Source: Gryganskiella cystojenkinii
Lineage: Eukaryota; Mortierellomycota; Mortierellomycetes; Mortierellales; Mortierellaceae
DNA length: 10,662 nucleotides
Reading direction: 5' to 3'
NCBI GenBank assembly: GCA_015852425.1
Contig: JAAAIG010001110.1
Location: forward strand, 1-10,662
In this document: positions 1-6,410 of the stretch, in pieces
Position numbering within the stretch: position 1 is the stretch's first letter
Layout of the letters: each line of letters starts with the position of its first letter
Made by a program: the position numbers and the translations under genes
The notes under the pieces: model-generated
Databases searched by the model: none
The model's input: only the letters and a program-made list of their open reading frames with translations
Told to the model about the DNA's origin: nothing

Positions 1-1841
1 GCACAATCAATGTGTACAAGACCGCAGATTGGTCGAAATCTTGTTCCTTGGAAGGCCATACTGACCGTGTGACAAGTGTGGCGTATTCACCCAGTGGCCA
101 TCAGATCGTGTCAACTAGTTACGACAAGACTGTGCGATTGTGGGAGGCAGAGACTGGTGCAGCTGGTCCTGTCTTAATCAGCCACACCGATATTGTTGAA
201 ACTGCGGTGTATTCACCCAGTGGCCATGAGATCGCGTCGGGTAGTCGGGACAAGACCGTGCGCTTGTGGGAGGCAGAGACTGGTGCACCTGGTGCCTTCT
301 TAACTGGCCATACTATGGCTGTTACAAGTGTGGCGTATTCACCCAGCGGCCATCAGATCGCATCAGGCAGTTGGGACAACACTGTGCGATTGTGGGAGGC
401 ACAGACTGGTGCACCTGGTGCCGTCTTAACAGGTCACACCTACTGGGTTACAAGTGTGGCATATTCACCCAGTGGTCATCAGATCGCGTCAGGAAGTTGG
501 GACAAGACCGTGCGATTGTGGGAGGCAGAGACTGGAGCACCTGGTCCTGCCTTATTTGGCCACACCGACCCTGTTATAAGTGTGAGGTATTCACCCAGAG
601 GCCATCAGATCGCGTCAGGCAGCTGGGATAAGACTGTGCGACTCTGGGAGGCACAGACTGGTGCGGCTGGCCCTGTCTTAACTGGTCATACCAAATCTGT
701 TGAAACGGTGGTGTATTCACCCAGTGGCCATCAGATCGCGTCAGGTAGCTCTGACAACACTGTACGACTGTGGGATACGGAAACTTGTGCAGCTAGCCCT
801 ATCCTAACGGGCCACACCGACTCTGTTACAAGCGTTGTCTATTCGCCCAGTGGTGGCCGTCAGATCGCGTCAGGGAGTTGGGACAAGACTGTGCGACTAT
901 GGGAGGCGCAAACCGGTGCATCTGGTCCTATCTTAACTGGTCATACAGACTCTGTTACAAGTGTGATGTTTTCACCCAGTGGTTGTCAGATCGCATCTAG
1001 CAGTGCTGACAAAACTGTGCGGCTGTGGGAGACACAAACCGGCGCCGCTGGTCCTGTCTTAACTGGTCACACCGACTATATTACATGCGTGGCGTATTCA
1101 CCCAGTGGCCATCAAATTGCGTCGGGCAGTTGGGACAAGACTGTGCGACTGTGGAATGCACAAACTAGCACAGCTGGTTCTGTCTTAACAGGCCACACCA
1201 AATGGGTCTCTAGTGTGGCGTATTCATCCAGTGGCCTTCAGATCGCGTCAGGCAGTTGGGACAGCACTGTGCGACTGTGGGAAGCAGAGACTGGTGCAGC
1301 TGGCCCTGTCTTGACCGGCCACAGCAACGCTGTTTCAAGTGTGGTGTTTTCGCCCAGTGGCCATCATGTGGCATCAGGCAGCTCGGACGACACTGTGCGG
1401 TTGTGGGATGCACGGACTGGTGCAGCAGGTCCTGTCCTAACTGGCCACACCGGCCGGGTTACAAGTGTGGTGTATTCACTCAGTGGCTGTCAGATCGCGT
1501 CAGGCAGTGCGGATAACACTGTGCGTCTGTGGGATGCACATTCAGCTCAATGCGTAGCCGTTATCAACAGTTTCCAGGGAGCTGTCACCTGCATTGCTTG
1601 GCAAGAGGATTCTAATGGCGCCTATTTTGTAACTGGATCAAGCGACAATGCTGTTCGTGTGTGGAAGGTCATTACAGGCGATGACCAGCCTCAAGTACGC
1701 TTGCACTGGAACACGACGCAAAACGGTCTCTTCCTATCAAATGTATCTATCCGGAACGTACAAGGTTTGAGCAGCGCGAACAGGCGGTTATTACAGCAGC
1801 GTGGGACTATGGGTGAACAAGAATTGCTGATGACGCACTAG
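1..1841 (+). CDS. WD40-repeat protein, 5'-truncated by window edge (C-terminal part)
   Basis: The frame is open from the first base to a TAG at 1839-1841, giving 612 visible residues. The ATG at 12 is probably not the true start: the residues TINMYKTADW around it line up with TVRLWEAETG at the end of every later blade, so the window opens inside a blade. Twelve near-identical WD40 blades follow (GHT...YSPSGHQIASGS-x-D-x-TVRLW, 42 residues each), then one diverged blade (SFQGAVTCIAW ... SSDNAVRVW) and a roughly 55-residue tail containing LHWNTTQ and LLQQRG. There are no introns in the visible part. WD40 blades form beta-propellers that bind proteins. Near-identical blades varying only at a few sites are known from fungal NLR-like (STAND) receptors, usually behind a NACHT or NB-ARC domain; no such domain is visible here, so receptor function is inferred. 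A non-receptor WD40 scaffold remains possible. The paralogue at 9321-10662 faces it. Confidence 0.95.
   Translation, partial: TINVYKTADWSKSCSLEGHTDRVTSVAYSPSGHQIVSTSYDKTVRLWEAETGAAGPVLISHTDIVETAVYSPSGHEIASGSRDKTVRLWEAETGAPGAFLTGHTMAVTSVAYSPSGHQIASGSWDNTVRLWEAQTGAPGAVLTGHTYWVTSVAYSPSGHQIASGSWDKTVRLWEAETGAPGPALFGHTDPVISVRYSPRGHQIASGSWDKTVRLWEAQTGAAGPVLTGHTKSVETVVYSPSGHQIASGSSDNTVRLWDTETCAASPILTGHTDSVTSVVYSPSGGRQIASGSWDKTVRLWEAQTGASGPILTGHTDSVTSVMFSPSGCQIASSSADKTVRLWETQTGAAGPVLTGHTDYITCVAYSPSGHQIASGSWDKTVRLWNAQTSTAGSVLTGHTKWVSSVAYSSSGLQIASGSWDSTVRLWEAETGAAGPVLTGHSNAVSSVVFSPSGHHVASGSSDDTVRLWDARTGAAGPVLTGHTGRVTSVVYSLSGCQIASGSADNTVRLWDAHSAQCVAVINSFQGAVTCIAWQEDSNGAYFVTGSSDNAVRVWKVITGDDQPQVRLHWNTTQNGLFLSNVSIRNVQGLSSANRRLLQQRGTMGEQELLMTH
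54..1568 (+). repeat. 12 tandem 126-bp WD40 repeat units
   Basis: Counting from the GGC of each GHT motif, twelve in-frame units fill this interval exactly. Eleven are 126 bp. Unit 7 (810-938) is 129 bp because of one extra glycine codon in the SPSGGRQ turn. The DNA is highly similar between units, especially over the SPSGHQIASGS and TVRLWE segments. This suggests recent unit duplication or gene conversion within the array, and the unit number is likely to vary between strains. Confidence 0.93.
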
Positions 1842-2796
1842 GTCGTACATTTGGCAGTGAGCACCGTGACGGCAAGTATCAGGGGTGAAGGAACGAGCAA
1901 AGTAGTCGAATTTTACTATAGCCCTATTAACAGATCGTAATGCACTGCTGCCGGAAAGGAGGGCTAGTCAGAGACTGTCACTGAAAATAAAATACTGAGC
2001 TCCCTCAGGAATGAAAAATAATCCCCACATTCATAGCTCATCGTCTATTGCACATCAAGTTTGGAGTGTGCTACACATACAAAACGAAACTGAAGGGAGG
2101 GACGAATCAATCCGGGTCGAAAAATAAAATACAAGACGACTCTCATCTAAGTCGTTCCAAGGCCATCTACGTGTGAAAGGTCTGAGGAACCCACCGGTCA
2201 CACCAGCATCGAAACGGGGAACACCAGGAGGAGCACATCTTGTCAAGGATAAAGCTCAGACCATGGAATGACTGGAGCGCGAAGCGATTGCAGAATCCAG
2301 AGTAATATCGAGTTTCAAAAACGCACTTCAGTCCGGGATGTATGACAGAGCTGTAAACATAGAACAGACTACTTTTCAAAAAGGCAAGTAAGAATGTGAT
2401 GCTCTCGCAACTTTGGTTGAAGTGAGCGTGGGCAAAGGTCTGAATTTCCAAAGAGGAAAGATCGTGTGTGGAAATTGATTGAAATACTGGCTAAAAAGTC
2501 TCGACTCTGTCAGATCGCCGTCAACCGGAATTCTCTCGTCTCCCTCTTCCACGTCCACGTTCGCGTCTACCTCCGTCTTAACTTCAAATCTAGCACCCTC
2601 TCGACCTACCCGAGATTCTGATCCTTGTCTCTCACTGCTCCCAATCGTGCTCTTTTTGTCATCGTCAATAATGAAAAAATCTCGGCTTCGTAGTATGTGC
2701 TTTGTATGGGTTGTCTACATGGGCTATGCTGGCGTGTTATTTGTTCTATACATGGTCTGAAAATCTGGCTTCTGTAGGTTCACTTCATCTGGTCCT
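1842..2796. other. Intergenic region between convergent WD40 and hob3 3' ends
   Basis: About 955 bp with no recognisable gene. It should hold the 3' UTR of the plus-strand WD40 gene and the 3' UTR of the minus-strand hob3 gene. Two AATAAA motifs lie on the plus strand, at 1986-1991 and 2123-2128. On the minus strand a frame is open from 2714 to 2376 (112 codons, acidic, with EVKTEVDANVDVEEGDE) but has no upstream ATG and no convincing splice site. On the plus strand a Ser/Thr-rich frame (2479-2760) is simply its antisense. I do not call either as a gene. Confidence 0.6.
1986..1991 (+). terminator. Candidate poly(A) signal of the left WD40 gene
   Basis: A perfect AATAAA lies about 145 nt after the TAG stop, a normal 3' UTR length for a fungal gene. 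A second AATAAA at 2123-2128 in a very similar context (GAAAA[A]TAAAATAC) could be an alternative site. Motif-based call only. Confidence 0.5.
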
Positions 2797-4418
2797 CTAT
2801 GCCAATCCACAGATGGTCAACTCCCGCATCTGCTGCAAAATCCCATCCGCCCTTTGTTCCAGTTCATAACCACCAGAGGGATCCTCTGGAGGAAAGTACT
2901 GTCTGAGACCCTCCAGCGTGTTCTTGGCATCCTGTGCAAACGACAGTTGCGATTTCACAACGGCCTCGAATGAAGGGTCCAGATATGCGACTCTTGAATC
3001 GATCACCTTGGGCAACTCTGCGGTCAATTGAGCGTTCATGGACTCGTACATGTCCCTGGCCATGTCCGCCTCCCGTTCGGCCATGGGCAACTTTCCAGAA
3101 TCTTGTGAGGGTCGCTCGACGAGTTTTCGGACCTTGGAACGAGCGTTATCGTAATCGAGGAGTTTTTTGTTGCGTCGTTTCACAGCTTCGCTGATCTCTG
3201 GGAAATAAGCATAGAAACGTCCGATGGGCTCTAGTACCGTGGTCTTGTAAGCCTCTTGCTATTGAAGGAATGTTATTATAAAAAAAGGGTGGGAGGTGTG
3301 TGTGAGTGAGGGCTGAGGTAAAAAAATAAAAGTGGCGGTGATTCTGATTGTGTCTAGGTGGACACTCTTTGAGCACACGCAAAAAAAAAAAAAAATGTTG
3401 TTGCTAGGAGGCAAACTGCAGCATAGGCGGGATAATTATTCTTCCTCATTCTCGACAAAACAATTATTTTCGGGTACAAAAAGCTTACAACTTCGGTGCG
3501 CGTCTGCTCCTCCATCTTGGTTACAGCCTCCTTGTATTTGATACCGTACTGGCCCATGGGTTCATTGTCATCATAAAAGAGTTCGAGTGCATTCGCGATC
3601 CGTACTTGTGAACCCGTCATCTCTGGATTGTGGCGCAAAGTAAAGAAACAAGCAGGTTAGCGGCGTGGTCGAACAGTGGCGGCGGCGTAAAAAAAAAAAA
3701 AAAAAGTTCAATTTCCTGTTTTCTGCACAAAAGAAAAGGAAAAAACGCACTAGTAGGCACATACCACGCAAGGCTTTGGCGTAACTGTTAGCTTCCTTGT
3801 GAAGTTTCTCGGCCCTGCCTTCTAATCTGTTGAAGTAAACAAAGAGCGCACAATAGAGGGATGAGCGTCCGCCTCTTTTACCTCTTGTCAAAAGAACAAA
3901 GAGTGTGGGGAAGTCGACGCAGTCGCTTGTATGTTCTTTTGTAACTCGCGTGACGGAAACGTATTCCACCTGTCCCCCACTTTGTCGTTTTTTTAATGCT
4001 TTTTATCCTGATCAGTCGTTGTTTGGTCGCTCAATACAACCAACAATGATCCGCTTTGGAGTCGAGATGGTGACAGTACTCGTGGATTCCCTCACAACAA
4101 CAAAAAAAGAGAAAAAAGAGAACGTACTGCTTTGCTCGTTTTTCCTCGTCTTCGAAGTCTCGGTCTGTGGTACGATCCATGTTTCCGGTCTTTGATAGGA
4201 CCGAAGTGGTCGCCCGGTTGAGGTTCTTTTTGAATCCAGCCCTAATAGTAATATCATTGTGAAAAGGAGGAAACGAGGGGAAAGTGGTGGGTGGGTAAAC
4301 GAGTTTCGAGAGGAATAAGTTTCGAGTTGGACGTTGAGCATAGACGGCAAGAATAACAAGAGCCATTCGACTTTGTTTCGTGAGCACGGATCAAGAAATG
4401 GGTGCTTTACCAGCTCAT
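2797..4418 (-). CDS. rvs161/hob3: Rvs161/Hob3-type BAR domain protein (five coding exons)
   Basis: Minus-strand join: 4411-4418, 4128-4241, 3765-3826, 3489-3622, 2797-3258 = 780 nt, 259 aa plus TAG. All introns are GT-AG (169, 301, 142 and 230 nt) and every phase joins cleanly. The protein starts MSWAGFKKNLNRATTSVLSK, the amphipathic N-terminal helix of N-BAR proteins. The BAR coiled coil follows, with motifs TTDRDFEDEEKRAKQLE, KLHKEANSYAKALREMT, TTVLEPIGRFYAYFPEI and KRRNKKLLDYDNARSKVRKL, ending QQMRELTICGLA. Length is close to yeast Rvs161 (265 aa), and there is no SH3 domain, which separates it from Rvs167/Hob1. Family role: membrane-curving amphiphysin-like protein acting with an Rvs167 partner in endocytic vesicle scission, actin organisation and, in fission yeast, Cdc42 activation at division. 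The start is supported by an A at -3 and by the conserved MSW. It shares a promoter region with the FUN14 gene. Confidence 0.94.
3381..3395 (+). repeat. A15 homopolymer in hob3 intron 4
   Basis: Fifteen consecutive A on the plus strand, T15 on the transcribed minus strand, inside intron 4 (3259-3488). It lies outside coding sequence and is probably length-variable. Confidence 0.9.
3689..3705 (+). repeat. A17 homopolymer in hob3 intron 3
   Basis: Seventeen consecutive A on the plus strand, T17 in the hob3 transcript, inside intron 3 (3623-3764). A CTAAC branch-point match (minus strand, near 3655-3659) lies between it and the acceptor, so it may serve as a pyrimidine tract upstream of the branch point. 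Confidence 0.9.
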
Positions 4419-4745
4419 GGTTGTGTGGTTGTAATGTGTAATAAAATGTAATGAAAAGTGAATGTGCCAATGTGAAAGTAATGCAGCGAATTGTTGTATG
4501 CGAAAGAATGAATGGGCTGTTCCAAATTCAAAAAAAAGCTGCCCGCGCAACCGAGCGAGTCCGAGACTGAGACCATCCCTACCACTCTTCTTTCGTGTGT
4601 GATCGGCTCATACCCTTAATCAAAATGACATCACCGGCGATATTTAAGGGTCGTCGCTCCCACACATCGCGTTCCTCCTCGTTGGTTTTGTCCCTTTCCT
4701 CCCTATTCTTCCATTTCCCACGCAACGAATCAAAGCTCCACGGGA
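4419..4745. promoter_or_regulatory. Shared (bidirectional) promoter region of hob3 and the FUN14 gene
   Basis: 327 bp separate the two divergent start codons, so both core promoters and 5' UTRs must sit here unless there are further upstream exons. On the FUN14 side a TATA-like TATTTAAG (4641-4648) lies about 100 bp before the ATG and is followed by a strongly pyrimidine-rich stretch (about 4650-4720), a common core-promoter style in fungi. I see no clear TATA on the hob3 side. No transcription factor site is claimed. Confidence 0.55.
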
Positions 4746-5935
4746 ATGTTCACTACAACAACACTTCGGGCAGTGGTCTGTAAACCAGGGCTTGTCAAGT
4801 CGGCGTCTTTGACTCGTCTCGGACTTGGACTCGGACTCTTTCATGGTCACCACCATCAACGATTCATCTCCACAACTCCGACAGCCTTACAGCGTAAAGA
4901 CACTTTTTTTTTGCTTCTTCTTGCCATTACCTTTGGACAAGAATAAAAGGTCATCAACGACGCCTTGTGCTTTTGCTGACCACTCTTTCATCTGTCCTCT
5001 TTCATGTACACTGCAGTAGTCGAAAATGCTTTCAGGAAACCGATCTTTTGTTCAGTCCCAGTAGTGCCGTCGATCGCGCGTGTCGTTTCCCGAAGCAACA
5101 GCAGGAGTCACTGGATCATTGCTGGAACAGCCACAACCGTCTTTGTTGGTCCTGTGATCCTTGCCCGTACGTCGTTCGGAGGTCTCTGGTTCAAGAATCC
5201 CGTGGCTTATTGTGCTGCTGCCACAGGTGCCACGCCGACTACAAGTAAGTGTTTGTCGAAACGAACAATTTTTCGATCATGCTAGTGTTACGCGACAATG
5301 ATGACGGCACAAGGGGGAAAAGCCTGAAAAGGCTCTAACGAATTGGTTTTCCTTTAATCCCTTGTATGCGATAATGCGCAACAATCGAAATTAGCCAACT
5401 TCCGATCGACGGCACCTTATAGTGCTTGTGAGTATTCTCCGCCTGTGTTCACGAATAGCTGATCTGACAATCAGAATGGCGAGAGGACGTGGTGGGGAGA
5501 GGTCATTCGCTGAACCAACTAAAAAGAAAAACGAAGAAAAAGAAACAATTGCTTGTCCTTACTCAATTCATGTCCAAAATAGCCCGTCTCCCACACGACA
5601 AGGACCCATTCATCAACACCAAAGAACTCTCCTTCGGAGCCGCAATGGGCCTCTGTTCTGGATACCTGTTCAAGAAACTTGGCAAGATGTTTCTGCTCGT
5701 TGCCGGCTTGGGTTTTGTCTGTTTACAGATGTTATCCAACTCGGGGTATATCCGTGTCGATTGGTCAAAACTCGAAAACACCTTCAAGAGCCAACTGGAT
5801 CTGGATAAGGACGGCAAGGTCACTACCAGGGATGCTAAACATGGGATCCAATGGGTCATGGATCTGTTGACAAGAAATTTTCAATTCAAATCGACTTTTG
5901 CTGGTGGATTTTTCTTGGGATTCCGATATGGCTAA
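4746..5935 (+). CDS. FUN14-domain mitochondrial membrane protein with EF-hand-like loop
   Basis: Best model: join 4746-4893, 5017-5244, 5395-5427, 5583-5935 = 762 nt, 253 aa; skipping the 33-nt third exon keeps the frame (242 aa). All introns are GT-AG and phase-compatible. Residues 1-45 are rich in R, S, T and L with almost no acidic residues and end HHHQRFISTT, typical of a mitochondrial targeting peptide. A hydrophobic segment sits at about 82-99. The FUN14 domain covers about 150-253, with a glycine-rich helix (ELSFGAAMGLCSGYLFKKLG), a second membrane segment at about 170-189, then SGYIRVDW and the C-terminal glycine-rich STFAGGFFLGFRYG. Residues 209-220 match an EF-hand loop with D at 1, 3, 5 and 12 and G at 6. 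FUN14 proteins are mitochondrial membrane proteins; animal FUNDC1 is a mitophagy receptor. A mitophagy role here is not shown. The gene is convergent with the metallothionein gene. Confidence 0.88.
5395..5427 (+). other. Candidate 33-nt microexon of the FUN14 gene
   Basis: The 338-nt interval between the second and last coding exons contains an ATTAG acceptor at 5390-5394 and a strong GTGAGT donor at 5428-5433. They bracket 33 nt that read in the correct phase (TNFRSTAPYSA, with split codons at both ends) and contain no stop. Including or skipping it keeps the frame. It would split the interval into introns of 150 and 155 nt, the typical size in this window. RNA would decide. Confidence 0.6.
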
Positions 5936-6057
5936 AAGATAGAGAAGTACTTCAGTGCACATAAGGACAAGATTGCATAGACTGACTGCATGCGACCATT
6001 TAAAGCACCCGGCGGAAGTACCGTAGCAATGTTTTTTTGAATGGTGTGAACTTTTTG

Positions 6058-6063
6058 TTTATT
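6058..6063 (-). terminator. Candidate poly(A) signal of the metallothionein gene
   Basis: TTTATT on the plus strand reads AATAAA on the minus strand, about 350 nt after the metallothionein stop. I found no closer perfect match between the stop and this point. If used, the metallothionein 3' UTR would run into the 3' end of the FUN14 transcript. Confidence 0.4.
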
Positions 6064-6076
6064 TTAAAACTTGATA

Positions 6077-6082
6077 AATAAA
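6077..6082 (+). terminator. Candidate poly(A) signal of the FUN14 gene
   Basis: A perfect AATAAA, about 140 nt after the TAA stop at 5933-5935, in an AT-rich stretch. Motif-based. Confidence 0.6.
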
Positions 6083-6092
6083 ACGCGCATTT

Positions 6093-6123
6093 CCTCACAT
6101 CAAGCAGCTCTTGAGATGTGAGG
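6093..6123. other. Hairpin at the convergent 3' ends
   Basis: CCTCACATC (6093-6101) pairs perfectly with GATGTGAGG (6115-6123). AAG (6102-6104) pairs with CTT (6110-6112), leaving a two-base GA bulge (6113-6114) and a five-base CAGCT loop. It begins 10 nt past the plus-strand AATAAA, where cleavage and polyadenylation would occur. It could form on either strand. A role in 3' processing is inference. Confidence 0.7.
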
Positions 6124-6410
6124 CGTCATGGAAGGTCCTTTCTTTTTTTTCTGGTGTTATCTAGGGGGAGTTCATTTTGTTCTGGATTGGACGATCGGTT
6201 GGAAGGCAAAGAGATTGAGAAAAGAGATCCTGCATGGATTCGAAAAGTAGATCCTGCAACAAGGAGTGTTTGTCTACGCCCTCGAGATAGATGGTCGATG
6301 GACTCGTATTCCAGTTCCAAACTCTAGATTCTCTGTCCATTTTTGGTTTTTTCTCCTCATGACCCTTGCACTGCCATCTATTGCCCGCATGTCCAAAAGT
6401 GAGACTCTGT

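Larger units (their letters stand above)
5936..6410. other. Convergent intergenic region, FUN14 and metallothionein 3' ends
   Basis: 475 bp between two facing stop codons, with no gene. It holds opposed poly(A) signals (plus 6077-6082; minus 6058-6063) and a hairpin (6093-6123). A 10-bp direct repeat, AGATCCTGCA, occurs at 6225-6234 and 6249-6258, each copy preceded by an AAAAG run. Short frames here have no family resemblance. Confidence 0.7.

Noticed and set aside
12..14. ATG at position 12 as the start of the left WD40 protein
   Set aside because: The frame is open upstream and the residues before and after it align to the end of a WD40 blade, so the gene begins outside the window.
266..1516. 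Tryptophan- and cysteine-rich plus-strand frames (266-631 and 1256-1516) inside the left WD40 gene
   Set aside because: They are out-of-frame readings of the 126-bp repeat and inherit its periodicity; the WD40 frame explains the sequence fully.
54..1568. Regularly spaced repeats that could suggest a CRISPR or satellite array
   Set aside because: Units are contiguous, 126 bp, in frame and encode WD40 blades; there are no unique spacers.
5185..5200. GGTTCAAGAATCC resembling a tRNA B box
   Set aside because: It has one base too many for the consensus, no A box or cloverleaf was found, and it lies in an exon of the FUN14 gene.
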